Translations under genes and position numbers: made by a program
Source of the DNA: Anagrus nilaparvatae
Lineage: Eukaryota; Arthropoda; Insecta; Hymenoptera; Mymaridae
Direction of reading: 5' to 3'
Assembly: GCA_022575985.1 (NCBI GenBank)
Contig: JAKSXM010000137.1
Span: forward strand, 19,858,001 to 19,922,000
Length of the DNA: 64,000 nt
The notes under the pieces: generated by a model
Databases searched by the model: none
Told to the model about the DNA's origin: nothing
Seen by the model: only the letters and a program-made list of their open reading frames with translations
Shown: one piece after another, positions 33,455 through 48,400 of the stretch
Layout: each line of letters opens with the position of its first letter
Position numbering within the stretch: position 1 is the stretch's first letter

Positions 33455-36400
33455 ATGGATGTACAAAAAAAATTTTTGTGTCCTAGACTGGTTGATTATT
33501 TAGCCATTGTCGGGGCTAGGGCACAACCACCTGGTGCACCAAGGCAATCTGTACAGGTAATTAGATTAATTTTGTAATATTAAATTTAATTATGTTAAAA
33601 TGTAATAATTAATGTTGTTTTGGGATGTCTGTATTGATATTTATTTGAACTCTTGGGAAAAACAAAGATAATGTAAATTTATTTTATTCAGAAATGTAGG
33701 GTAAAATGAACATAAATACCAAATAGCTTAGAGATTTTAAAATGAAATAAATTTATTGAAAACGAATCGATATTTCTAGGCGAAAATTGTAATGTGATAA
33801 AAATAGCGTTAAAAAATTAATAATTTATTTGCCATAATATTGATTTTTTTAGAAAAAAATTTTTTTTACTCAATTAAATACTGTTTTTCATGTGATAAAT
33901 ATCAAAAAACAGTAACTTGCTCAGGTTACATACCTCAAGTTTTATCTCGAATCGACTAGAAAAAATTTTGTATTTCAAATATTCCCTTATTTAATTTTTT
34001 TTTAATATTAAGCTCATTTGTGCAATAATTGGCATTCTTACCCTAACTATATCTATTAAAAAACGTTATGAAAAACTATTTTCTTTTGTAAATTTAATTT
34101 TAAATTTAAAAAATGTTATATAAAAAGAAGTTTTATTATTTGATAAAGAAATTTTCCATTTTTTTTACAATATATACGTTTCATAAAATCTCTTTTCTTT
34201 TATCACTTTTTAAAAAATGAAATTAATAGCTTATTTTCTTCAAATACAATATTCATATTAAAATTTAATTACTTATTCATCGATTTTCATGAGATATAAT
34301 TACTTTTAGAATTAAAAAATCTTTTATTATCAAGGAAATATATAATTATTGGATAGTTATATACCCGTGTAGAAAAAGTTCAAGATTTTCGTTTAACCCT
34401 TCATGGCCTCAATAAGGTTTTTCAAGTTTTTCCCTGAACTTAGAGACGCCCATGATAATATTTCATTGTGTTTTAATCTCGGTTTTAATATATCTTCCAA
34501 TTTCGGTCGTAGTGCATTCGGAGTTGCTAAACTATTTTATGCAATAAAATTACCTAGAAGCTTTTAGCGAGCCTGTGCTATGAATTATAAGTCAAAATAA
34601 TTTACGTGTTTAACATCTGCTGCAAAAATAAAATATCTTTATACGCCAATTTTTCAATAAAAATTTTCTCAGCACAAGTGAAATAAATTTCAAAGGTTAT
34701 ATAAGCCCGGAATAAATAAAAAATTTAAATCATGTATTACGATTTTTAATGGTTGTTTCTCCCCAACTGACTGTTAAGCACACCTATTTTATCAGATATG
34801 TGGTCATGCTCATTCGAGTAATCTGCATTACGCCTCCACATCAAGTAAATGTCGTTTCAATTTGGAGGAACATTGCGTTCGTAAATACAAATCACGTTTC
34901 GTTTGCTTTGCAGACGAACGCTCGCCTCGCGCCCTTAGGTGGTTGTTCCTTAGGCAGAAAGGAGCGAGGAGGGGCTCTTTTCTTCCTATAAAATAAAAAA
35001 AAAAAAAAAAAGATTTTGGGCCAATATTTATGGCTACTTTTACGTCCAATATATAAAGTTAAAAGTATAAAGAGGCCAGTGTAGCGTTACAAACTTGCAA
35101 GGCCTATGAACTTGCCATGCATTTCATATTTGAAAGCTTGCATAGGCTATGCACTGTTCGAGTGAACCTTACATGGCCTTTGAAAGGCAATGCGTGACGT
35201 TCTTCCTCGGGATATTTATGTATCAAAACTTTCATAATTAAAATTATACAATTTTATTATAAAATAAGATAATTTTATTATACTAATAAAATATTTATTA
35301 TTAAATTTATTAATAAAATATTATTTTTATTATTAAGTTTATTTTGCTAAAATAAATAGTACTTTTCGTAACAAGCAGTTAAAATAATAGATTGTCAACG
35401 TACAGTAAAATTAAACTAAATTTGGTTCTATAAAATATATAATAATTTATTTATATAAATTTTCGGTGTTTCATTTCGGTAACATTTATAAAGTTTATGA
35501 TTAAAAATGAAAAATTCTAGATTTTTAACACATTGTTGAACACAAATTTATATCTTTCCATTTATAGTAACCCATTTCTTGTCTAAAATAAATTAAAAAT
35601 TTAAAATATAAGTTTGAAAAGTTGCACTTGCTGTTGCATAATGCAAACTTTAAATTTGTACTTTTATTTATATGAATGCAAAAAGCTAAAAATAAAGTTT
35701 TTTCCAAGTTTTATATAAAAAAGGTTTTAAAATATGTAGTTTTATAAAGTGCTATTTTAACTTTATAACTATTCATATAACCATGAAATTAAGAAAGCTA
35801 TTTAACTCTAAAAATTTCATGTCTCAAGTAACCTTAAAGCTTTACCGTAACGCTAACGATATATCACTAAACAAAGTGCCAAATAAAGTTCTTTCCTAAC
35901 CTAAAAAAATAATATATTACTATATTTTTTTTAGAAAAATTTGTTATTTAAAGCCTTAAGAATTGTAATTTGGGTTAAAAAATTCAATAAAATTTAATTA
36001 ATACGAATTTGAACTGTATTAATTTTCTACATAATGTTATATATATATTAAATTACAATTTACTTATTATTGTATAACCTTTCATAAAGTTTTAGTTGAC
36101 ATAATACCAAGTTACATAGATATACTATAGAAGTAACATTATATAATTTCTATGCTGTAGTATAAATATTATAATCCAAAAAGGGTTTTAAGCTTTGAGG
36201 TTATAAATATATTTATATATATTAGGCTTGGCGTTATTTTATAATTCTTCAGAATTTTCTGTGAATTCCTGTCTGACACTAAAGTACATTGTATGCTTTT
36301 TTTAAGTTTTTGGTATACTATTATTTAAATATTGGACCATGATAAAATAATCTAGCTAAACAAATAGTAATACAGATTTTGTGGTATAGAACAAATATTG

Positions 36401-39400
36401 CAGTTTTGAGATTTCAAAATTTAAAACAAATCGTGGTATTTAAAATTTGGTTTCGCTTGCAACCGCACTACTGTCACCCTTTATTTTAAGTTGGTGACAG
36501 TGGTTAAAAAATAATTTAAAATTTTAAAAATATTTTAATTAAAAATTAACAATATATATTTTATTTCCTGACAATTATAAAAATAAATAATTTCTTGAAT
36601 TGTTTCCGGGCTGATATATCTAAATATTTTTAATATAATGTTTAAAGTTTAACCTAATGTTATTTTTTATGACTTTATGACATAATATAGCGATTACGTG
36701 CTATGAGTTTTTAATACGTTTTAACTTTTTAAAATATATTTTTATAAAATAAAAAAAAATATTAAATTTTTTGTCAATAAATGTATTATCATATGTAAGG
36801 TAAAGGTACCAGTATTTCGGAAAACTTTTTGATTACTCTTATTTCTGAAGGCCAAATTTTGTTACAAACTTAAAAAGTATCATCACGTACATACAAATTT
36901 TAAATTCGTTTATCTATTGGTAAATTTACCTTATACCAAATTTGATCACATAATTTAATTTAAGAAAATCAAAGCCAGAAACTTTTTTCTTGATAAAACT
37001 TTACAAGCATTAAATTTTATTTACAAACATAAAAAATCACGTTTTTTTTTCTTTTTAAAAAGATTAAAGAAAATAAATTAAATTTATCTAACAAGAAGGA
37101 AAAAAAAGTACTATATTCACAAACACGATAATCTTCGTATATTAAACTGACGTACAGTAAAAAGATTTTATATAAAAATTAAATTATTATAACTAATTAG
37201 CTGTATAAATACATAGAAGAATGTAAAAAAAAAAGAAAATCTTGAAAAATTTACCTTGAATAAAATAATAATAACAAGAAGGTTAAATAATTGAATTAAA
37301 AAATTTAATTTTAAAAATAAAAATTTCAAGGTCCCAGAATTATTAAGAAGATATCCAATAGAAGATCATAAAGATTTTCCATTGCCATTAGATATGGTTT
37401 ATTTTTGCCAACCAGAAGGTTGTAATACAATTGGACCTAAACGTACAGCATTACGTGAATCGACATCGTTTACATTTACATTGACTGATAAAGATTCTGG
37501 TATGTAATTTTTTTAAAATAAATTTATAGATAAAATGAATAATATTTAAATTTTTAGGTAAAACGAGATATGGTGTTTGTGTTAATTTTTATAGACCTAC
37601 TGAAAGATCAGTTAATAATGGTGGAAATGGTAGTAATACAGGAATTAAATTTAAAAGGGATAAACAAAATATACGACGTGATAGTTGGAGGAAAAGTATG
37701 GAAAAAAGTTCTGATTCGGCTTTTTCTAGGTAAACTTTTTTTAAATAAATATTTTTTTTTTCTTTCTTTTATATAACCAATTAAAAAAGTTTGACATTTA
37801 TATATTTATATTTATTTTTTTTTTTACAATTATGAATTTTAAACGAGATTTAAAAGTTTTTATAGAAATATCAGGTATTAAAATAATTTTTGTTTCAAAA
37901 CTTTTAATTATCAATTAAATTGAGATCAAATAAAATGAAATACTGTATATGAGCAATTCCTAGTAAAATGTATAACTGGGTGATTCGGTGACCAATTTTC
38001 AGAGCCCCTTTTCCAATTAATCATTTTTTAGCGATTACTTTATATTATTCTCGAAAGAATTTGAAATGTTATTTTTGATAGAAAATCTGCATAAAGAATT
38101 CGTTTAAGCACTAAATAAAATTCGCTCCTAGCAAGCGGAATTTCGCTTGTGGCTGATGAATTTTTTATATTCAAATAGTTGCAAATGACTTTAAAAGTAG
38201 AAAAATTAAAAAAAAATTTTTTTTTGCTTACTTGAGGCTCGCGTGTACTAGCATAATGAAGCTTATCTCGGTAAAGTAATGAAATATACAGTATAAATAC
38301 TGCTTTCGTTCGCAATTTTATCAAAAAAAAATTTATCTCTAAAAATTTATTGTTTGTCTGTGGAATCCCTCATGCATAAAATTAAAAAATTTTTTATTGT
38401 TTTTCTTTTTAAATTAATTTTTTTTTGATTCGTTAAATAAATATTAGCGATTACAGGAGCAGTGCTGTAGGTCCAAGTGATTCAGAAAAAGATTGTCCAA
38501 ACAGAAGGGATTCCGATCGTACAATACATGCACCAAAATTAGGTATTACAACACCAAGTGTTGATAGTGATAGTGGTGGAAGTCATTCACCATCACCCAG
38601 AGTTATACGTAGAAGACAGGTAAAAAAATTAACTACCATATAAACTAAAATAAATGATAGAAAAAAATTTAATACGACGTTTGGTTGATTAATTACATAG
38701 CTTTAAAAAAACAACTTTTAAAAAAAATTTATTTAAATTTATATGAATTTTTTCTTTTATTACAGAGGGTAAAAAGTCATACGTTAACTTCATTATGTTT
38801 AGTTTCTCATCATCCGTTTTTTTCATCGTTTCGTGAATGTTTAAATGTACTAAAAAAATTAATTGATGCATGCAATGAAAGTTCATTGCCACAAAAAGTT
38901 GGTGCTTCCAGACAAAATTACAGGTAATTTTTTAATGATTCTTGATAATGAATTTTACTTTTCTTAATTAAAAAAAATTATTTTTAGGGATACAAATGTA
39001 TGGTCAGTATTGACTGGTCATTCATTCGAAGGTGTATCGTCAATAGTTGTACATGATGTACGTGAAATAGAAACATGGATATTAAGGTTATTAAGTGCTC
39101 CAGTACCTGTACCAACAAAAACGAGAGTTGAAGTTGATATTTTATCTACAACGATGCAACCTCCATTATGTTTTGCGTTACCTGATCATACTAGATTTTC
39201 GTTAGTTGATTTTCCATTACATTTACCACTAGAATTATTAGGTGTTGATATGTGTCTTAAAGTACTTACTTTAATTTTGTTAGAATATAAGGTATGATTA
39301 TTTATTTTTATGATACACATGATTTATGTTTATGAAAATTAAAAATTTTAATTCCGAGCATTTTTTCAAAATTTGCTGTTTTAAACCCATTGATAAAATA

Positions 39401-42400
39401 GGGCTAGCGTACTGATTATGCCGTATGATAATTATTTCGCAATCATATGAATCTATAAAAAGTGCATTGGTTTTGAGATAATTAAGCCCTTTTAATGCCC
39501 TAAAAATCAAAAATTTCAAAAAAAAAAAAAAAAAAAAACTAATTTTCGAGCACCAGAAATTTTTTGTCGAAATTAATATATTTCGAAAATTCCGGTAAAA
39601 CGTCATCATAAAAATTCACCCAAGACCTAAAATAAGCCATTTAGAAAAAAAATTAGTTCCTGAATAAAGTCCCTAAACTCAGATTATTCTAAGACGCAAA
39701 ATTAAACTTATTCTAATTCCATTTGACCCCCCTTCCCTTAATTTTCAGATTTCCAGGGTACCTCCCTATATCTTATTTAAAATCGCATCTGGACTTAAAA
39801 TTTACAGCAGAATCTGAATTTTAAATAAAAAAGTATAAATTTTATTTAAAATCCTTAAATTGTTTCCTGCTAGGTCCGATGGGGCATAAAGACTCAAATT
39901 TAATGCCCCCCCTTAGGAGACCCCTCCAAATTAACAACTTTTATATGAAACATTTTTCGTTATTTTGCTTTGTATTCGAGATATTTGAAAATATATTTTA
40001 TGACTCACCCTGCATATTTAATTCTGCACTGATTAACAAAACAAAAATAGAATATTTTATATTAGTTTGCAAATTGGCTCGAGAAATTCAGTCCATGACA
40101 ATATCCTATTAGAACATAAGTTTCGTTCAAATAAAATGCTCGAAAGCGCAAAAATTTTTTATGATAATATTGAAAAAATATATCAGAACTAAAATTTTAT
40201 TTACAATTAAAAAGATAATAATTAAAAATTAAATAGAATAAATTTAAAAAAATTACAGATACTTCTTCAATCACGTGATTACAATGCATTATCAATGTCA
40301 GTAATGGCATTTGTAACAATGATATATCCATTAGAATATATGTTTCCAGCAATTCCATTACTGCCAACATGTATGAATTGTGCTGAACAATTATTATTAG
40401 CACCAACACCATTTGTTATTGGTATACCAGCATCGTTTTTATTATACAAAAAAAATTTTCGTATACCAGATGATATTTGGTTAGTTGATTTAGATAGCAA
40501 TAAAATAACACCACCAACTGGTGTTAATAATGATTATCTTCCACCGTTACCAGAACCTGAAGGATCTATTTTAAAAAATCATTTATCACAGGTTAGATAT
40601 TTTTTAATATTTTATTTTAAAATTTATTATTCTACTAAAATCTACCTAAATAAAACTATTTTTATTCTGGGGAGTTAAAAGCACATTTTATTTTTCTTCC
40701 AGATATATGTGATAATTTCTATTTATCTATCTTGCGGGCAATCATGACTTATTTATCTACCTATATTTATTAACTTTAAAAGATATTTTAAACCTTGAGA
40801 TAAAAACTTTATTGGGTGACTGTATCAATGGGTTACCAGAGTGGGATTGAATTATTCAATGATTTAGGATTGAATTTTTATTATTAAATGACGAGCGGTC
40901 ACTAATTGATACAGTTACCCTAATTATCAGTAACTAAAAATCTTTTCTATATTTGCCCCAACTTTAATTAAAATTTATGCACAATTTTTCTAAAAAGTAA
41001 ATATCAACGATAAATCACATTTTTTATATTTTATATTTTAACCCAGGTGAAAATTTATTTTCTTTTGTCTTAAAAAATGATAAATGTAATTTTTTTTACT
41101 TAAATAAATGAAGCTTATTATTTATCTATGATAAATGTCTTAATTTTATTTTCAAGATAAATTTTTCTAATTATGCTTATTATTATTATTTTATATTAAA
41201 TTATGATTAATTATTATTATTATTAAAAAAATTGCTATTTCTTATTTTAAATATACTATTTTCTCTTCTTTCTCCAACACCTTCTTGCTTCTCTTCGCAG
41301 GCAATGCATCTGATGGATCAAGCAGGCACTGGTGTAAATATTCTTTCTGTTAAAGATTCTTAATGTTTATTAATTTAGTTTAGTTTTCATTTTAGAATGA
41401 AATTTATTTACACTATCTCATTTTTAGTTGTAGTTTTTAATTTTTTCATTTAATGCAATGTTTTTCAATAACATATCCCATAGAAATATATATATATATA
41501 ATTATCATCGAATATCATATAAATTAGATGATGTAGGTTTCTTCTTAGATTTTAGCAGTAGCTGGATAATCGAAGTCATTTGATAATTTTTTTATTTTGT
41601 TTTTTTGTTTATTTTTAAGATTTTTTATTTTAGAAAATATTAAGAAAGTAATTTTATATTTAGGCTATGGGAAGTATGAATGTTCCACAAATTTCAAATA
41701 CACCAATACCATCAAGTACAACAACTCAATCATCAGTTCCACAAAGTAGGAGAGAAAGTACTGCATCACATCATTCAACTTTAAGGTACAAAATAAATTT
41801 ATATAAAAACTGTAAAAAGTAACTTTTTTAGATTTACAAAAAATTTGTAAATATTCGAAAAAAATCGTAAATTTACTAAATTTAGTATATTTGAGTATTC
41901 TCGATTTTTTTTTTGTGAATTAGCAAAAAAATTGATAATTTACCATTTTTTTTCGAAAATTTACAAAAAATAGTTGTGAATTTACAACTTTTTTCGTAAA
42001 ATCACAACAAAAAAAATCGATAATTTTCGAATTTTTCGATAATGTACTAAATTTAGTAAATTCACGATTTTTATCGTAATATTAAAATTCACTAATTTTT
42101 CGAAAAAATTCTATTTTTTTTTGTAAATCTAAGAAAGTTACTTTTTACATTGAAGCTTTAGTAAAATAGAAGTTTAATTAAATTTTTTGTCATTTCAGTG
42201 TATCATCAGCAAAACATCGTCCAAGTATAGATCATAGTCCTTTAGGTAGTGTAAGTCCACGTCGTCAATCATTAGCTCAATCTCAGGGAACTTCAAGTAT
42301 ACCTGGTTCACAACGTAGTTCAATCCAAACTAGTAATATATTTAATCCATTTATTTATGGAAACGATGTTGATTCTGTTGATATAGCCACACGTGTAGCA

Positions 42401-45400
42401 ATGGTCAGATTTTTCAATTCGCAAAATCTTTTAGCTAATTTTACAGAACATGCAAGAACATTGCGTCTTTATCCAAGACCAGTTGTTGCATTTCAAATAA
42501 ATTCATTTTTAAGATCAAGACCTAGAATAAGTCCATTTTTAGAACGTTTTGCACGTACACAAGCTGTTGAATTTTTAGCTGAATGGACATTAGCACCAAC
42601 TAATGTTGCATTTCTTAGGGTTCATACTGATGTTTTTAATCCAGCTCAAATTGGTGATAAATCAAGATGGTTTGCACATGAATTAGAACCTATTTATTTT
42701 CATGTTTGGGATGGCGGTAGTTCATTAACAAATGCTTTAAAAACACTAAAAGAGCTAGAAAATCAAGCAACAGATGAAAGTGGTTCTGATTCAGAAGGAG
42801 AAGAAAGTACAAGTTCATCATATTCATCATTAAGTGATTTCGTATCAGAAATGGCTAGTTCAGATAAATCACCAAGTAAGTATTTCATATATTGAAATTC
42901 TTTTGCAAAAGAATTTATTTAATTAAAATTTTCAAAAAAATTCTCAAGATCACATAAATAAAATATTTAGGACAAACTAAAAGATATTTAAATAACATAA
43001 AAATTTTATTTCCAGTAACAAAACCTCCACAAATGTCGTTATCAATAGATGCAAAACATATTTATAATCCACCAATATCATTACAATATCCTGGTGCTGA
43101 AGAAGAAGAAACAGAAGAACATGCTGAAAGTCCAGCAAGTTCATCATCTAGTCATAGTGATTTAAGTAGTCCAAGTTTTAATAAAGATTCTGAATTTGAA
43201 GTTAATCAAAAAAATGATGATAATACACAAATTAATAAAAGTGATACTAATGTAAGTATATTTTTTTCACCAAATTTATTTTTTAAATTCAAATTTTTTA
43301 CTTTTATGCTTTTTTTTGAAATATTAATTAAATTGATAAAATTTTAAAAAAATATATATTTGATTGATTTCTTCTATATATTTTATACTATTACTACTAC
43401 TACTATACTTACTTGAATATGATAATTAAATTCATGCTATATTGCACTCTGTACCTCTATTGCTTTTTATTCAAAAATAAATTTTATAATCATTTTTTTA
43501 TACTCCATTATGGTCATGAATTAACAAATTTAAAAAGATAAATTAACAAAAATTCTTATTCATTTTAGTGTGCTTTATTGAAAAAAAAAGGAAAATTAAT
43601 TTCTCATAAAATTTTGTATTTTCTAAACGTTTCTATTTTTGTATGCACCATAATATATGCATTTTTTATTATTATGACACTAATTTTTTGTTTTTTTTTT
43701 AATGGCAGTTTATATTTATTATAATTTTTGATAATATTTCAAAAAAATTATGACTTTTTGGAAAAAAAATAAAAATGTTAAAAAATAAGTTATATATTTA
43801 TATATGAAGAATTCCACGTCAATTTTCTGTTGAATTGTAAAGAGTAATTCATTTTTAAGGAACCATAATTGCAATTCTTAGAGTAACTCTTTTTCTAAGG
43901 CAAATTTAAAAGATTTCAAAATTAATTTGCAATTTGGTATGAAAAACAAATACCTTCTGATGAATGAATTGAAAAAAAACTTCTTGACAAAAAAAAAAAA
44001 TTATTTGATATTAAAACACCCAATAAAAGAAAGATCACAACCCAAAGATATTAGGTATCACATTCACAGCTAAACCCAATGAATCAATGATTATCAGAAT
44101 AAACCAGTACACCTTTGACATGGAAATTCTAATATACTTGTATAACTTATTGTAAAAAAGTTCTTATGTAAGTTCTTATGAATGAAAATTTATATATTTC
44201 AATATCACATATTTTCACTGTCCATAAAAAAATAATCAAATTTAGACATTAACAAAAATACAAAAATTTATATTTAAAATCCAATAAATAATTAATAATT
44301 TAAGTGATATATAGTTTTAGTGAATCTAATTATCATTTGTAAATAAATTAAAATAAGTAAAAAACCAATATTTATTGTGAAAAATCCATTAAATAATCCT
44401 TTATTTAGGTGTGAAGATTGAAAATCCTATGTAAATGATTCAAAAATAATATAATTTTTCTTCATATTCAAAGTAGCTCATAATAAGGCATTTTTCATTA
44501 TCAATCTATTAAATCATCAGATAAATTTAATGCATTTTATAAAATCCCAATATGAAATTAAAAAATGACATAATAAGCTGGTATTATGAGTTATTTTTGA
44601 TTCTGTCAATAATTTTTTCAAACAAAATTTGTAAAAAATTGTAATTATACACCTTTTTTATGATTGTTTATTCAAAGTCTATTAATAAATGCTATTAAAT
44701 TTAATTGCAAAAAAAGAAAAAAATCAATAAAATGACGATAAAATAATCGGTTTTATTATAAAAATAGAAGCTAAGAAAATAAAAAATATATGTAAAACTA
44801 TATATAATATAAACGATCGATGAAATATATAAATAAAAAAAATCCTTTATTAGGATAAGACTGAAGTTGGTAGTGTCGGTACAAATTCAAGCTCAACCAC
44901 AACGTCAATATCTCGCACAATACTCAGTGCACAACATCATAAAAATTCTATAACAGAGAATCAGAATCATCAGTATAATAGGTTTGCTCGTAGGTTATCT
45001 TCATCATCTTCAATCATCGTTGAAACGGAGAAACCCCCTACATCATACAGACGTCTGTCTAAAACTATCATTCCAGTGAGTCAGCGCGAATTTTTTTTTT
45101 TTTTTTTTTTTATTACATTAAGTACTTACTTACTTACTTTTTTTTCTGTTATTATTATCTTTTTTTAAAAGCAACTATTTTGTTACTGACAAGTATTAAT
45201 TTATCATATTTATTTGATGCATTTAATGTAAATAATATTTTAAGAGCTTTTTTTATGCTTTGATTTTAGTTATGGAAAAAAGATAATAATAAATACATTA
45301 ATAATTCGGACGGAGTCTTTTTTTTTGGAGATTTGATTTTTTTTTAGGGAGTTTTAGGTCAAAGCTTGCCTTGTAAATCAAATTCAAGAGACAAAGTGGT

Positions 45401-48400
45401 ACATTCCTTAATACTTTACTTTCAAACAGTGCACAAAGTAAAGATTACCTTGACTTTGCGCATTGTTTAGTTTCATACCTTAATTTAAACTATGATCCTA
45501 TTACCACTGCCTCAACCACGAATATCTTTCACTTTGAGCTAGTATGCAGAGAGAACCGCGCCGCTAACCCTCTAAACCTCTATTTCTTCTTTCGATTGGT
45601 AAAGTAATACCTTTCGCACTTATAAAGAAAACTACTATTTATTACTCAAAGGTTGTATTATTCAGTAGCAAAAAATGTGTTTTTCCGGTCACAGAATAAA
45701 TCTAAAAAAAAACTAAAAATTTTCCTTTATGAATTTTTAAAACTTATTTAAATATTATTGTTTTTTTTAATTTGATTTTTGTAGTAATTTTTAGCAAATC
45801 ACGAGGTAAATTACAAATAAAAATAAAGTAAAAAAACAATTTTTGAGTCCGCGAACCGAAGTTAAATTTTTATTAACGAATTGTTGTAAAATTACTGAAA
45901 ATATCTATCATCACCCCGTGTTATTTCATAATGATTAGCAAATAAATAATTTTCTATGATTTTCTAGTAACATGGTCCATAATTTTCTGGGTAACCCAAA
46001 AAAAAAAATTTCTAAAAATTAACTTCTAAAATTTAAAAAAATAATTTTTAAGCTAGAATATTTTAGAGATAACTTTTCCATGAAATCACAAATCATATCC
46101 GATTCAAAAACTTAAAAAAAAACAAAATCAAATTTCCAAAAAAAAAGATGTCTTTCTGCCTCAATTTTCTGATCAGCCCACATTATTATAGTTCTTAGAT
46201 TTATGCTTACTTTATTTTTGTAGAATTTTAATGCTCTTAAATAATAAAAGGCTTCGAATAAGAGGATCACGAAAACTCTTGCAGATTAGCTTGGGGTAAC
46301 CTGAATGAGATAAACTTTTTAAGATCTTTTCTTATTATTCAGTCCTTTATTGGGGGCATAATAATTTTACAAAAGTCAAAATAAGCCAATATCTAATATA
46401 CATAATGTTTAAGTGTATTATCGAATAAAAAATCAAATGTTAATAAGTATTTATGCACGTAAAAAAACTTTTTTTTCTCAATATTTTTCATAGTCATATT
46501 TTGCATATTTAGAAGAAAAAAAAAACAGAAAAAATTTAAATAAATTATTTATTTCTCGTTATTTTCAAATTATTCATTCTTTGTAAGCTTAAATAAATTT
46601 TATTTTAATGTTTTTCTTATATATGGAAAAAATATATTTTATTAGCTTATATTTATTTTTAAAATTCAAATTTATTTATAAATAAGAAACAAGAAAATAG
46701 AAATGCTTTACGTAATAACGCATACATATTAGACTGTTAGTTATATATTTATTTACAAATTTATTTACAAATCAGTAATTTCAGTGTTTGCTTACATGTG
46801 TAACTCATGAATTATCTTATATAAATGAAATTTATATGAATCTGGGGCAAAAACAAATTTTCATAATTTCCGAAAATTTTGATTAAAAATTAAAACGTTT
46901 AAAAGTGATGATGACAAATTTTACATATTTTAAAAATTGTTTTTTTTTTTATTTAATACTAATTTTCTTATATCTATATAAAATTTTTCGAACTTAGAGG
47001 AAAATAGAAATAATAAAAAAGTACTTTTAATTTTAAATATTTTATCATGGAAATTTTCGGGACGGATTTTGAATAAGCTGGTAGTATGTATAAATATTTG
47101 ATCCTACATCTTTTACTCAAATAGATGAAATATTAAATGAGGAAACTTTCTTGATTAATAAATCCAAAAAAGAGAACAGCGATCGGACCACCCCCTCCTG
47201 AGAACCAAAAATGTTCATGATTTTAAATAAAATTTAATAAAATTTTGTATAATTTATAAAAATCCGCTAATTTTTACCGATTTGCTCCCTCTTCAGAAAG
47301 TTTCTGGATTCACTAAATAAAAAAATAAAATGAAAATAAGCAACGGTCTAATATGTATAAGTAAAATATATATACTTTCAATGGAAATTATTGTATAATA
47401 TTCATTATATATGTTAATTTTATGAATATATGGCTTATTTGCAAATTTTTGTGAAAAAACTTTTTGAATAAGCAAATCATTCACTCAAATATTTATTTCC
47501 TAACCGGTGACTAAGAAAAATTATACGCTGAAAATTTTAATGATCAAAATCAGTTTTCAATCATTAGTTTTGTTTTGGATAGTAATCAAAGTGTGATTTT
47601 TATTTTTGTGGGGCCATGGGTTGTTGTAAATAAATCTATCCGACCCCTGAAACAATTATTTCATAAACCAAATGTATAAATACATTTGCAAATAACCCAT
47701 ACGAAATAAAAAAAGCTCAATATTTTGTTACTTTATTTAGCAGTAAAAAAAATTTTTTTATTTTTTTATTTTAACGATTCAGATAATAGTTATGTATGTA
47801 ATATATTTCTTGTATTCTTATAGCTAATTTACAAAATAACCTGAAAGTTATTTTAAAAAGTATATTCATTTCTCAATAACAAAGTAAAATTAGGTGAAAT
47901 TTACCAGTAAAAAAGTAGAACTTTCATCATATCTTTTAACAGCTTTAATGGGAGTAAATTTCACTTACTAACCGAGAAATCAAATAACTTTTTAAAATAA
48001 CTATTAGACTAGAATAAATATTAGCATTATATTGTAAATATTAATAAAGTTAAAAACTAAAATGCAAAGGCTAATTTACAAAAAACTATTTGTACATAAA
48101 TTGAGTAATTAAGAGTACTAAGTGTGCACAATTTTGTTAAAAAAAAAGTTATTTATTTTTTATATTTACGAGTTTTGAAAATTTTTTGGAGATCAGGGGA
48201 ATGTTTTACCACTTTCTTTATTTCATTTAGCCAAGTTTGGACGATCCCAAAAAAATTTTCGAAACCCATAACAATATAAAATAATTAAAAACAAAATGGC
48301 GCATATCCAGTACTCTCAAAAATCTTTGTTACATTATCTGGTTTATTCACCCTACCAGTCTTACACAAATTGAATAAAATGTAATTATTTAGTTAAGTAA

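Noticed and set aside
39298..40112. Frames of 103 and 77 codons between MADD exons 6 and 7
   Set aside because: They lie in intron 6, contain poly-A and dispersed repeat sequence, and have no domain.
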